From assembly GCF_963678975.1 (NCBI RefSeq), contig NC_089274.1, positions 7,966,143 through 8,030,142 on the forward strand: a DNA stretch of 64,000 bases, read 5' to 3'. Below the pieces are notes generated by a model, which had not been told where the DNA came from, ran no database searches, and saw only the letters and a list, made by a program, of their open reading frames with translations. This document shows positions 11,288 through 24,900 of this stretch, one piece after another (positions within the stretch are counted from its first letter, which is position 1; each line of letters starts with the position of its first letter). Source of the DNA: Dysidea avara. Its lineage: Eukaryota; Porifera; Demospongiae; Dictyoceratida; Dysideidae. The translations under genes and the position numbers were made by a program.

Positions 11288-12035
11288 GGGGTGAATCCAG
11301 ACTTATGGAAAGGGGAGGGGGGGGGGTCAAAAATGAACTGAGGCACTACATTGTCTCTGGTTTGATAGGGTGAGACCAAAAAAAAAAAAGGTCACGGCCA
11401 GCTGACAATAGCTGCCCACCTCACCAACCAAGCATTTATAGCTAATAAAATACATTAAAATCCTTAAAAAGCTCACTACACACTGTTCTAATACTCTGAC
11501 TGCTTTATTAGAGTGACTGCTCTATTAGAGTAGCTATTTCGATCTTGGTGTAGTCTCGCGTGGCCAGACCGCTTTTTTCCGTATATTGGGTGGGGAAAAA
11601 GGGTCTGGTGCAACTCCAATAGCTGTTTACTTCTGAGCCGTCCCCACATTCCGGGGACGCTAATTGAATAACATTGGTCACAAAGGAGGTGCCATGACGT
11701 CAGTAAGTTAACTAGAGATCTGTTTATCCTTTAAACGAATCTTAATCTGCTCCAATGTCTCTTTTATAGCGTCTTGAAAGTTAATCCTCATCGTGTAACA
11801 AGACTCACAACCGGAGCAGGAGTGTAGGAATACTTCATAGTTTTACTGACGTCATGGCACCTCCTTTGTGACCAATGTTATTCAATTAGCGTCCCCGGAA
11901 TGTGGGGACGGCTCAGAAGTAAACAGCTATTGGAGTTGCACCAGACCCTTTTTTCCCCACCCAATATACGGAAAAAAGCGGTCTGGCTACGCGAGACTAA
12001 TCTTGGTGTACTAAAAAATTTTGACTTTGACCCCC
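11288..12035. mobile_element. GGCGGAGG-family MITE remnant split by another element
   Basis: 11380-11550 carries the family block AAAATCCTTA..AGCTCACTACACACTGTTC and two reverse copies of the recurrent motif; the sequence resumes at 12009. A 449-bp foldback is inserted between the two parts. Confidence 0.5.
11551..11999. mobile_element. Mutator-like foldback MITE
   Basis: Long TIRs of about 155 bp (11551-11706 and 11842-11999), starting TAGTCTCGCG and ending CGCGAGACTA. Flanked by a perfect 9-bp direct repeat ATCTTGGTG (11542-11550 and 12000-12008). Long TIRs plus a 9-bp duplication fit a MULE-type non-autonomous element. No coding. Confidence 0.78.
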
Positions 12036-12159
12036 CCTGCTAGAGCGCGCCATTCAGTTTAAAGACAAAAGTTAAGCAGAACCGCGCTTCGAGAATAGTG
12101 CTGTATAAGAGTAACTTAGTTTAGAACGGCTTTTTTCTAGTTTCTGTAGGCCTACTAAT

Positions 12160-12382
12160 GGAATTCCAAATTTCTACCGACATGGTAAGGTCAAAGTACG
12201 CGAGAAACCCACTAAAAGCTATATAAACAGACACCAAGTTTCCGACGCCAACTTTTAGTGGGTTTCTCGTGCACTTTGACTTTACCATGGCTATATAAAC
12301 AGACATCAAGTTTCCGACGCCAACTTTTAGTGGATTTCTCGTGCACTTTGACCTTACCATGTCGGTAGAAATGCGGAATTCC
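12160..12382. repeat. Promoter-proximal foldback with a duplicated TATA unit
   Basis: Inverted ends GGAATTCCAAATTTCTACCG (12160) and its near complement ending 12382. The interior holds a 72-bp direct duplication (12219-12289 and 12290-12361), each copy starting GCTATATAAACAGACA. It lies 150-310 bp upstream of the start codon of chitin synthase gene 2. Confidence 0.65.
12219..12300 (+). promoter_or_regulatory. Two candidate TATA boxes
   Basis: CTATATAAAC occurs at 12219-12228 and again at 12291-12300, both in the repeat unit. The second is about 230 bp before the ATG at 12532. Their use as the gene 2 promoter is inference; the transcription start is unknown. Confidence 0.3.
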
Positions 12383-12531
12383 GCAAAAATCAGTAAATTT
12401 TATTAGGCGCGCAATCCCAATGGCTATTGGCCATTGCTATTGCCACCTGTAAAAAAAAAACGAAAACGGGGCGCGCAGCCGGCTAGTTCGATCATAGGTT
12501 CGATTCAGTTTCCGTTCGTTTTCAGTAGATC

Positions 12532-12957
12532 ATGGCGGTGAGACGTTCACACGCGGATGACCAAATCAATCGATCACTCAACCAAGTGGAGCTGAGCGCC
12601 GCCCCGTTGTCATATCAGGAGCAAAGTCAGACATTGCGAGAAACGTTTTGTAGGAATGAGGAAGATCCGCCACAGAAATCGCTTATCCATCGCGTTATAA
12701 AATGGATTTCGTTGTGTATCGTGGCATTATGTCTTTTGACGGCGACTGTTTTGAGCAAAGTTTCCCTGGTCAATATCACCGGAAGAATGTTTCATCTCTC
12801 AAATGCGAGCTCCAATGCGAGATCTGTACTATTTATCCAGCTAGTATTCCTGATGTTAATCCCAGAGGTGATCAGCTTTTTTCGATGCTTGTTTTGGGGA
12901 GTAATTGGGAAAACGACTAAGAAATTTCCTCTGCCTAGTAAGGATGCAGTCTTTTGG
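12532..12957 (+). CDS. Gene 2 exon 1: N-terminal membrane region
   Basis: 142 codons, phase 0 out, donor TTTTGG|GTAAGT. Two hydrophobic stretches, then KFPLPSKDAVFW, which leads into the segment conserved in animal chitin synthases. The open frame continuing to 13026 is intron read-through. The region before it is GC-richer than the surroundings. Confidence 0.82.
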
Positions 12958-15900
12958 GTAAGTAGATGTGCCGGCAGTACTGGAGTTACCCAGTTCTCAG
13001 GTTATAGCTATTCTATGTACATATAAACCCGAGATTTGAGAACTCCTGAATCACAAGCTACAACTACCCACAGTCGTTTCCACAGTGAAGATAGCTATTA
13101 TTTATGCGTTAATGTAGTGAGCACTAAGATGAAGACTGTGCAGCACTACGAGAAAAGTTAGCTAGTAAATAAATAAAGGTGCTTTTGTTGCCAAGTAATT
13201 TTAGGCCAAATTTGAAATTTCAAACCACAATATCTTATGCCCATGCATGTTTTATATGTCCAAATTTTCCTAGTGTTCCATAAGACAATGTAGCTAGCTG
13301 GTCACATGATATAATGGTATCCTGTAGATATATGCATTATAGGATACATAAATTTTGATATCCATATACCAGTGGATTATAATTGTTTTCAGGGTATATA
13401 CAAAATTTTGCATTGCTAAGTAATTTCAAAGATCTGAGGAAGAAAGTTTGCACATAGTTGCTGGCCAGACACTGAAAATTCACAAGGAAAATATCCACAA
13501 CTTCATCTAACCAGCAATGTGTATGTATTTGAGTATACTATGTCTCCTATATTGTGTCTATCAATAACATTTTGTATGAATATTCTTTCATGCTTGTAGG
13601 GCTTTGTAACAACACTTATTGAAGTTGCTGCACTTTGTGGATTTGTTTTTGGGGTTGCCTGCAGACTTCCACCCTCACTAACTATCTTACTACTAAATGG
13701 ATGTTTCTCCTTTCCAATTGGGTACTATTTGATTGTGGGTAAACTACGGAAGCTGTGTCCACGAACTCGTGATAATTATCAGAATTTGTCAGAAGGAAAT
13801 GATGAAGAGCACAACGATGGACAGAACAATGAACAGCAGACTTCAAACAAATGCATTAGAAAGTTGTTGACATTTTTTGAGATTTTGGGATTTCTTGTAC
13901 AATTAGGTGTAGTGGTAGCAGCAATTCCAGCTCTCTCACTGCAAGAAAAAGCATTAACAAAGCCTGTCATCACAGTGATTATAATGGTTCTTTCACTAGT
14001 GTTGATTTCTTTTGTATGGTCTGGGTGGATACAGCAAAAGGTATCAAAATCATATGGTGAGACTCGACCTTGTTCAGCTAGACTTAAAGCAGGTACATAC
14101 ATCTAGTCGGTATATTGAATTTTTGTGGGGGAGGAGAGGGGAGGGGGATTTTTTTACAAATTGCCACCATGTATCCAAAATTTTGAGGAGTGCAATTTTT
14201 CGATGTTTTATGCATTTATAATACTCAAGCAATGTCATTTTAATCAAGCTGCAAATTTCAAGGGGAAATATTTATCCTCTGTAACTTTTATGTTAGTTGT
14301 TTATAGTGTAGTTATAGGATGGAACATCCTGTTTGTGTTGTTGTGGTCAGATCAGATCACTGACCATTGTCTATATTTTTATTAATAGTATTTCTTGGAA
14401 AAATGTGTGTAGGCTGGTACTCACAGGTTTCAGGGAATTATTCTTGTGGCTGGCTGTGGATTAAAACATTATTACAATTCTAAGAAAAACATGTGGCAGC
14501 CATATATAGGGCAAAATATGCTGAGATGGTAAACATGCTGTGAGCTGTTTTGTGTAATAGTAAAGAAGACATTCAGTAGGACAAGGTTAATTTGTGGTTT
14601 TAGTATGGTATCTTTAATGGTCAAGGCAGCATTTCTGTGTCATTTTTCTCTAGTATATTAGTAAGTAAGATCTCTATTTGTGTAATATCAGTAGGTGCAG
14701 TGATTAGTGGTGTAAAGAAATGGCTTCTATCTGTAAAGAATGACTTCTATAACTACATAGCTGCTGTAAATGTATTATCTTGTGATACATAATAAATCTG
14801 AGGTTTGTTATGCTCACCCACATGGAAGAGTATATTGTAATTGTGTTACATGTATATAGTAGGTGCATGGTTCTTTCACACACATCAAACAATACTTTTG
14901 GCAGCTAGCTGAAATTGAACATCCTTTGGTAGATGTCCTTTTAAAATATTGACTTTTTTGGTTTAGCTAGGTTATTGAAAAAGATAAATAACAATGATTG
15001 AAATGTTACAGTGCTACAAAAGGTGCACAATTGAACAAGTTGTACGAGTTGTGACAGACTGTGTAATATGTTATGTAATATTGTAAGATTACGTATATAT
15101 CCTGTGATGGTGTACGCATGTGCAGTGTGCTTTAATAAGAGTTTAGTTGGTTTGTTAGCGAAACATGTATATTTGTATCCTTCGTGATTGTGGTAATCAT
15201 AGACATTGCACGAATCAATAGTCAAAAGTGGTCACATGAGTCAAAAATGGATAGCACATGATCAAAACTGCATAATACATTTGTATAGCTACTTGATTAC
15301 CAGTTATTGGATTATATTTATGCCAGGTTAGTCTTACAAGTCATGCGAATAACTTGAGCAGGTTTTGAAGTTGTGGTTGTTAAATGACAGCAACTCTTTT
15401 TGAATCGATAGCATTTAAAAGTGAATATATGTTGGAAAAATGTTCCAAATTACATGTGAGAAGTTTTGAGATAAATGGTTTTAAAGCATTCAAGTCAGCA
15501 TAACTTGCCATGGATAGCAAGCACATGTATGAAATTTACATAAGAGATGAATCGATCCATTTCTATCAGACCCGGGCACTTCTAGTACTTGTAGAGTTTC
15601 CTGTCAAATAAGATAATTTGAGAACTTGGATGAGCAAAATAGTATCACGAGTGCTCACAAAGGGGAGGAGGGTGAGGGTGGGGGTGGCGGGGTGGGCAAG
15701 AGATAGACTTCAAAATGGAGGCAGACCACGATAGAAATCCATACATGAGATTACAGGGCTGTGCTGGCTCCTTTTTGGCTGATATGCAGCAAAATCAACA
15801 GAAAAATTGTTTGGCCAACATTATCAGGCCATCCACCAGTAAACCACTGATTCTTGCCAAACCAGGCCCTTCACAAGGCTTGAAACCTCTAAGTAATGCA

Positions 15901-18900
15901 TAAATCAACCTGCCCAGGCAAGCTCATATCATACTCAGATACTTTATTATGTGTGACCCGCTGAGCTAAAAACCAGCTGTTTTCGCAAAATTCTATTTTG
16001 TTATATAAAAATGTATTGAAATAAACTGGATAAAAATATGCGTGCTACATAAAATTTTATGCACATTTTAATCACTGCAGTGTGTACTGAAACAAAGCTC
16101 AAATCAATAAAACCTTTTCACTATCTGATTTTCCTGTTCATGGGGGGTAAGGAAATCTTTGCTTCGTGTTTGTATAGCACTTGGTACGTCAGTTATGGGT
16201 GCCTATTTATGATGCAGTAGAAAGAAAGTTTATTCATTGTTGGTATGGCCTTCTTCTTTGTCCACTTGGAGATGTACAGGGAAGACACTATGCAATGATC
16301 AATGTGCCAGTTCATGGTGAACAGACTGATCTTTGTAGCTTGTTTTAGTCATGAGTTATGATCAATTAAATGATTGCTTGTGATTTATTTGCCATATGGT
16401 TGCTGTACAAATCAAGTTTATTCCTGTTCCAACTGTCTAGTGCTGTAACTCCAAGACTATTCATCACAAAGAGCTAAAACTTTGGCTGTCCACCTGTCTA
16501 CTCCTTTGTTACTATAGATAACAGAGAAGCAATAAAATAGAATTCGAATAATGTGCGAAACAGCTGGTTTTTGCTCAGCAGGTCACATTTGTGAAGTGCC
16601 CAATTGTGCCACTCAAAACTTATTCCAGATTCTGAATAATATCTTTTGTGTATGTGGAATTTTAAAGAACCTGTAGGTAACTTTATAAAAATGGGAAACA
16701 TCTTGATATGCCATTTCCATGAGGACTATGTAGATGTTCAGGCAGAACAGAAATTCCAGTATTATTACAACAAGTTTAACCGACATTCAGTGGCAATGCA
16801 AGGGAAGGGGGGGAGCTGGAGCTCCCCAACATTCTGATGAGAGGGGCAGAGCTCCTCCAATAATAACCTCGTGTGATGACACGATTGTATCATGTGATTA
16901 AATATCGCAGTGTGGTTTCCAAACTGGCAACTATATATCATAGTGGAAGGATTCATTGTACGTATGCTGAACCTGAAAGAGTTTAATTGACAATACTTTT
17001 GCAAAAAGTGCCACCAGATTCAATTCTGTAGCACCTATTTTCTAAAATTTCTGGGGGACACGCCCCATCTCTCCTAAAAGGAGTATGCTGAGTGTGCTTC
17101 ACTAACTGTTGTGATCACTGCAACCATGAACAAGCCTCCAGCTTCTGTACAGTGTCAGCTCAAATACTTTTAGCCCCCCAACTTTTTTACCTTTTTCCTC
17201 ATCAAAACTGACACCAGTCACTCAGTTTTTGATGTGCCAGGTTACCAGCATGTGGCAATATAGATATTAGTGTGCAACACGCCATTGAAGTCTTAAAGTC
17301 TTAGTTTGTATAGTGCTGGACATCATAACTTTCCAAAAATGTGAAGTGCTATATAATTTAATTGTCTGCTATGCATGGTTGTAAACAAAATGCTGTATTT
17401 TTATAAGTATTTATGCTATGGATACGTAATATACTTGTGATGTAATAAGGATTAAAATGATACTTAGGGATTTACCAATGTTACCCTACAATGAAAGCAT
17501 GAGTACCAAAATGAAATAAATTCTAGTTTATAAGAACGCAAATCCTTTAGAAAATGATCCATAACTCGTTGCCAGTTGATCCCATTCACTCCAAATAACT
17601 GCTAGCTGATTCGTTGTTCAAGAGTGAGTAAGACCATATATAAATCATGTGATTCAAATGCTAGTAAACATGGCGGGAATGTGACATTGTGATAAAACCA
17701 GTTGTTGTTCTTCATTGCTTTATAACAAGTAAGCCTCTATTGTTACAGTAGTTATTTAGTGGCTTAACAACTAAGCTTTCTTTTGACATATTGTTTAAGG
17801 CTAATGGAGTTATGAAGACCAAGTAATCTGACCCTATAGCTCAGCCTGTTTGGTATAAACCTTGTGGCTCTAAAGGTTAAAGCCGTCCTCTGTTTTAACT
17901 TTTGACTAAATTTGATTCTGAAAAATTTGGTCTATGTATTTCTTGTACATGTTTTATTATGTTTGTGTACCAAGTTTCATTGTCATTGTTGTATCACATG
18001 CTGAGAAAAAGTGACCTTTTATATCGTTCAATTCACAATAACATCGACATAAAAAGTGATATCATGGTCTATGGAAAATTAGAGCTAATACTGTACTCCA
18101 TTCTCACAAAGTTTCAGATTTGTGGCTTGCACCTACATGGAGAAAAAAGTGAACAATATAAAATACTGAATCTAATTGGTTATTACATCATTGTGCAAAA
18201 AGTTCACATTGATGTCGCTTCAACTTGTAACCACAATGATTACATGCACCATCTGTCCAAATTTCATAACATAGACCAAACCCACACAAAGTTATGAAAT
18301 CACAAACACAGAGAACAACTTTTGAAATGTTATGATGTCCAGCACTATGCATAATGATGTGATTTATTGTAACGTTCAAATGCATCTTTTGGATAAAGTG
18401 TACTCACATAGCAGTACATAACAATGGCCTTAGTATCAAGCTCATTTTTTGCCAGTACAACTACTATATAATTTTGTAGTTGACCCCTACCATCCATATT
18501 TTTGAATGGATAGTAGAGCATGGCAGGACTCTTTAGTGAATAAGTAGAATTTTAGGAAAACGGGAATAGGAATGGGAGCAACCAATGGAAAATGCCTGAT
18601 AAAGGTCATCATGTCAATATATCAGTTGGATTTTACAGCACAACCCTTCTTTGCAGCATCATGCACTGATACGATCGAAACACTCTAATAGAGCAATCAC
18701 CTGCAGAGAAGTCAAGAATGTCTTGTGAACTATACCACCAGGGACCTGCATTGAAAGCCTGTGAATTAGCCAAGTTCTTAATACATTTGAAAATATAAAC
18801 TTTCATTAATTATCCTGAGATTACAGGTGCAACTTCTTGTATCTATATACATTATTTATGTTGCAAACCTTAATGGATGAGTCTTAAAACATTTATGCAC

Positions 18901-21900
18901 TGTGTGATGTTTATGCGCTAAATGTACATGGTTTTGAGGGAATAACTAATTTTCAGTGTTGAGAACTTAACTAGTCTATATGCCTAATCTATGCGCTATA
19001 GTCTGTCAATTCACAGGCTTTCAATGCAGGTCCCTGGTGGATAGTTAACAAAACATTTTGACTGCTCTATTTGCAAGTGACTGCTCTATTAGAGTGTTTC
19101 GATTGTTTTAGCGTAAGGATTCAACAATGCTGCAAAGAAGCGTTAAATCCAAGCGGTGTATTGATGTGATGACCTTTATCAGACATTTTCCGTTGGTTGT
19201 TCCTGTTCCCTTCCCATTCCTGCTTTCCTAAAATTCTACTTTTCCCACTTCAGTTGTAACTAGAGGTGCACCAATACATTCATCGGCTTATCAGTTTAGA
19301 GTTTATCGGCCAGTATTTGCCTATATTGGTATAGGATAACTGGCTACCAATATAATCGATATTGATCATGTAGTATATGTGACTGTCTCAGCAAAACCCG
19401 ACTTGTTCGCACAAACATGCATATTGAGAAAATTGAAATTTAAAAGAAATTATAAACTTACGCATGCTACAAAGAAAAAATACACAAGTTTTTATTGGGT
19501 AGACTCAAATCCGTGATAGTTTTCCCTCAGCAGTAGTTATTATAGAGTGCATGGATGTTTTCATTGAGAGGGCTACTAATTTGCACAGTCACAGACACGG
19601 TCAAATTATAAGATTGGTGTGATCCCAAGGAACAGTTTCCTATATATGTATCACAAGCTTGAGGGGGAAGGGTGTCAGATAAGGTCATCATGCAGGAAAG
19701 TGGGCAAGTTGTTGCCAGTAGATGTTGTACTAGTTGATAGGGGATTTAACATCATGGAACTAGTTGGACAGTTTCAGGCTAAAGTGCAGTCCCTAAGGAA
19801 AAGCACAGCTTAGCTCAAAAGAAGTGGGGAACTGGCAAGAGTAAGGATACACATGGAGAGAATGATTGGTGGAATGGTTAAACAAAAGTACAGTATTATT
19901 GAAGGTATTCTGCCAATCACATTTATTATAAACAACAATGATAGTAGTGATATAACAGTGGCCGATGAAGTGATTATTGTATGCTGTACACTTGTAAATC
20001 TTTGCCTGTCAATTGTACCTGTAGAATAATCACTTTTAGTACAATACATAATAATTTATACTCACTAAATTATTTTTTAGTTTTTTCTTGCAATCCAAGC
20101 AAAACCAGTCACCCTTGTACACTCGTTTGATGTTTAAACAGTTCAAGTGGAGCCACTTTCCACTCATACAGTTCTCATTTTCACTTTTGTTCCTATCATC
20201 TGGTTTCTTGCAAACACAAAATACATCTAAATCCGGTATTGGGGATGGATACTGTTGCTGTTAGTCACTTCCTCAAGGGGCACATGCGTAACAGTAAATA
20301 AGGCTCATTTCTGGTGAACCAGCAACCAATGACCTCGGAGAACACAACATTGGTAATTGGTTATAAAGCTGTCTATCTCATTTATATGTTGTTGAAAAAA
20401 GTTATCATTTCTTCTACACACAATTGCTCAGGTGACCAGACAACAAAAATAGTAACATATGCCAATACCACAACATTCATTTGGTATTGCACTTGACAGT
20501 AGTAGCTGTGCTTTCAGTCTAGTGCTAGTGTCCCATCAGTTTCCCATAAATAGAAGTCTTTTGCATGGACAGCAACTTCATACAAATGTTGGCAACTGCA
20601 TCTGTATGGACATTTTACTTCTACTAGTATTTTGCCATAACATGAGCATGAAACAATGCCATCTGGACTTGCTTCCAAAAGGGGTATACAACATTTACAG
20701 TTAAGCCACACCTGGAAAACTCTACAGCAACATGCTCCACAGTACAGCTATCTAAGAAGTCTTGGATAGCATCTGATCCATGTTCACATCCCCAAGTAGT
20801 TGAAGCAGAGGAGAATTTAATACTTCTAGGTAGCACAACTTCTTTACAAGGGATATTGTAGGTTTAGTTGAACTGGTACTCAATTGAAATTACTGGAAGT
20901 TATTCTACCAGCTCTGTAGTTTCCCCATGCACAAACAGCATTTTGACTGTAGTTTAGTGAGATGCTCTAAATTCAAAGCTTCTTGCTGTGTTACTTTGTA
21001 GGTACTCTTCAATAACCTTGCGTGGACAATAACTTCCTCCAGTGATACAGTCTCTTTTTCCTTTTTATGAATTCCTAGTGGAAGCTGCTTGGTGGTCGAC
21101 TTTGGTTTGAATGGCTCATTGTACAGCTGATGGATTGACAGTATATTTAGGACGGTGCAGAAGTAAGCTAAGTTTCTGATAAAACTCATCATGGTCTGTC
21201 TCTGTCAAATCAATCAACTTGAGACGTGAAATTGTTTTAGCACTGATTTTCATTCACTTTGGTGGTTCTATTACAGATGTGCATTTCTTGATCTGAAATC
21301 AATGTCCTTCAGAGGAACAGGTTTCACAGTCTTTGTAGCTGGTAGGCGATGAAGTTGATGAATACTCCTTGCATGCAGTGGCTGCGAATGTAAGTGCCTA
21401 TAGGTTATTTTCAGTATAGTTGCTGTACAAATTGATTATCTTGCTCTTCCTACTGTCTAGTGCTATAATTCCAAAACTCACCACAGAAGGCTAAAATTTT
21501 ACTTTGGCGATCCATTCCTTGGATACTACAGATAATGCTGAGAAACTAAAAAAAAAAAAATTGGGAGTTGTGCAAACAAGTCAGGTTTTTTGCTGCAAAT
21601 ATAGTTATATTCTCTCAACGGCAGCTACATTAAGAAGATCCAGCAACGGCCTGGGAATGGTTTATAAATGCACACGCATCGATCATATTTTACATAATAG
21701 CAAATAGTGCTGGGTGGTATTGAAAAATAGCAACGGTATACCTTCTATAAAAAGTATCACGGTATTACTAAATATTGCGGTATTAATGTAAAAGCCATTA
21801 GTATTAAAGTAACTGCCATTTACCTCAACAAAGCACCAAATACCCATATTAGGTCAGCAAACCTCAGGTACAAATTACCACAAACAAACTTGTTTACATT

Positions 21901-24900
21901 GTTTGGTTAGCCGACTACATCAACACCTGCCTACAAACATTGTCACATGATATGTCTGGTTACCTTCTAAATATGGGATGGAACAAGCCCACAGGGAGGC
22001 CATAGTGCCCAGACGGTATGGTGGTATTAAAAAAAAAACAGGCGATATCAAAACCATTATGACTTAAATATCACAGATTACTAACAATACCAGTATATCG
22101 TCCAGCTCTAATAACAAACTTATGTTGCCAAACTATAAGTTTACTATTTATCCTCATTACTAGCATAGCTTAAACTAGAAATTCCGATCAGGGTTAGGTA
22201 AGTTTACTATTAAAATGTCTGCCAGTTATCCTACTAATCAATTACTTCTATTTAATGCTATACAATGCTCACGTAAGGTGCTAATTGCTTTTCCACGCCA
22301 AATGGTTAGCCACCCTCTGTAATATTATTGGCTGTCTTTGGGGATGTTGGCGATGAGAAGAGGAGGAGGTTAACCCCAGAGAATGCAGCAATACCACTGT
22401 TAAGAAATGAATAACTTTAATGTACATCACCATTAATGTTAATGAAACAATTATTCTAAAGTTAACAATGATGTGTACAATAGCAACGATATCAGTCCTT
22501 ATCTGCTACATTTTATCGGTGCATCATCAAAATCCTGTTTCAGATTGGTTCACCCCTAGTGTAAACATGATTGTTAAGGGAACAATGGTCACTGGGCTAT
22601 ATGTCTTCTGCTAATTAGCCAAGTACATTCATGGTCACTCCTTGAGTTGTAACAGTGTAAATCTCCTAGCGACCAAAGGACAGATATGATTAGCAGTACC
22701 ATAAGCCAAACAGGTAATCTATATTCCTTTGATAACTAGGACATTATGTCTGACCTATGGTTTGACATTTATGCTATTTGTATGGCAAATATCTTACCAT
22801 TATATTTGTCTCTGTGTGCATGTATTATAAAATTACTGGCGCCATGCAGGTAGTTTGTACCTGTGGGTGGTGTGTGCAGTTGTGCTTCAACTGTTTTACT
22901 AACGTGTGCACTTAAAGGTGGTATAAGTTCAGGTACTATTTTAGCTTAAAGTTATTGTATAGTGTAGGACATTAATTTTGATATTTAATTTAATGTTTTG
23001 ATATTTGCACCCAACATTTAAAATAAATTTTGCATCTGAACTATCAATTACTAAAAGGTAAATTGGCCATTATTAATCATTTTCAGCTACTGTGAAATTT
23101 CACCACCTTTAAAAAATCCTGTACCACAATGTCACATAGTTACCAATAAGGTGAAACAGAAAGTGGGTGTCAAAGAGCTTCCAACTCCAGGATTCAAACT
23201 GCAGGCTGCCCAATGTATAGTCAGGCGCCACACTCCTTTGACACCTGAAAAAGGAAGAAAATCAAAGAAGATGGCATGTAGATGGTATTAGCTATGAGAT
23301 GGTATGAGTTAGGAGGTGGTATTAGTTTAGAGATACAGAGTAAAAACCAAATGTGTGCAATCAAGATACCCTAATAGAACAGTCTCTGGGAGGTATAAAG
23401 TAACACATAAATGAAAAAATCTTATTTAGGGTTAGAGCTTCATACTTGAATGCCTAAACCTTTTACCACTCTACCACTGCTGTCAGTTGTTCACCTCACG
23501 TAATTTCTACTTTATAAATGGAAGTTCTAGTTTGCTACTTAGAATTTAATTTCACCTATCCTCGGAAATTCTGACATTCTATGTACATTGTATTAGAAAT
23601 GCTCAGAAAAATGTATGCTATATCGAAGTACTACAAAAAATAATTTTACAGGTTATATGTGACCAGATCTGCGAAAACCGACACAATAGTGCAAGCCTAA
23701 ATTTCCAGCATTGAAAACAATGGGTGAAATATTTGCGTATATATTGTTGAAAAAATTTGTAAATTTTTTGAATGCCTCTTAGTGAAAGAAGGGACTACCA
23801 ACAAAAACCTGGATATCATCTTATTTGCCTACTCAAGAAGAGTTGAAAAATCTTTGTTTCGTTGCAGTAGACTCAAGGATACGCAAGTTATGAGCGTTTG
23901 TTTACATCACGTCGAAGCAATCGTATGCGATAGATTTTTCTTCACGAATTTTGCCTTTGTATGCAGTTAAGAAGGGTAACAGCAGGACAAACTTACCCAG
24001 TAAATGATTCCCCTATCCATGGCAAACACAATAGTGAAAATTTCAGCTCAGTACGTCAATCCGTTCGTAAGTTACAACCGTTTTAGTAAGCACCTATAAT
24101 TTATTTTTCCTATACTTGCTGTAGAAATCGATTTTTCTGTTGTTGCTACTTTGTAGGGCTGTAACTCCGAAAGTTATTGGCACATGAGGCTGAAACCTTG
24201 CCAGAAGGTACACTTGGCTAAGTAGATTACAAATATGTAATAAACAAGAATTCAAAAAAATGCACTATTGTGTCGGGGTTTCACAGATCCAGTCACATAT
24301 ACCAAGCATACAAGAGTCATGTGATTGAGATACTCTAATAGAGCAGTCGACATTGCTGCAATTTATTGCTATGACTACTGGCTAAACCACTTATGCAAAC
24401 TAGCTGAAATTTCTTGCACATCAAGACACATGGTAGTGTGTCATGTGGCCCAAAAAGCCAGCGCGCAACACCCGTGAATATATTGACAGGAAGAACGAAA
24501 ATGCAATTTTCGCACCTCCGTAGCTCTGTGCTGCCTTGATGAAACAAGACGATTTTTGCTGTGGACACGCCCTCCAACTTCAGTACCCCACATACCAAAT
24601 TTGAGCAAAATCGCTTCAGGCGTTTCCGAGATATGCAACTTCCAAAAATTAGCTTAGTTTCTTCGTTTTTTTCTTCCTCTTTTCGCACACTTACAAAAAC
24701 TGCCATAAAACGTGAACGCTATATCCGATTACCTTGAAATTTGGCACGCAGAAGGAGGGTATAAAGGCGTATCTCGGTACCAACTTTGGCTGGAATATGA
24801 TAAACAGCAAAGAGTTATTAGCAATTATTCACGAAAAATAATACTAATATGTTGTCACGCCTACAGGGTAAACTGCTTACGGGAAGAAGCTGAAAATCGG

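Larger units (their letters stand above)
19374..21603. mobile_element. DNA transposon with DDE_4 transposase and YqaJ/PHD protein remnants
   Basis: Imperfect TIRs: TATATGTGACTGTCTCAGCA then AAACCCGACTTGTTCGCACAA at the left, and the complement TTGTGCAAACAAGTCAGG..TTTTGCTGCAAATATA at 21569-21603. Inside are a + strand transposase remnant and a convergent - strand remnant of a YqaJ-type nuclease with a PHD finger. A transposase plus a separate nuclease-type protein resembles ISL2EU/IS4EU-like layouts as I remember them; the superfamily call needs a search. Confidence 0.6.

Noticed and set aside
14125..14385. 86-codon hydrophobic open frame after exon 2
   Set aside because: Exon 2 joins exon 3 exactly in phase at the conserved ARLKA-G junction, so an extra exon is not needed, and this frame has no family similarity.
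17902..18297. 131-codon open frame, + strand
   Set aside because: Inside a MITE with perfect TIRs; composition is that of AT-rich non-coding sequence and I see no domain.
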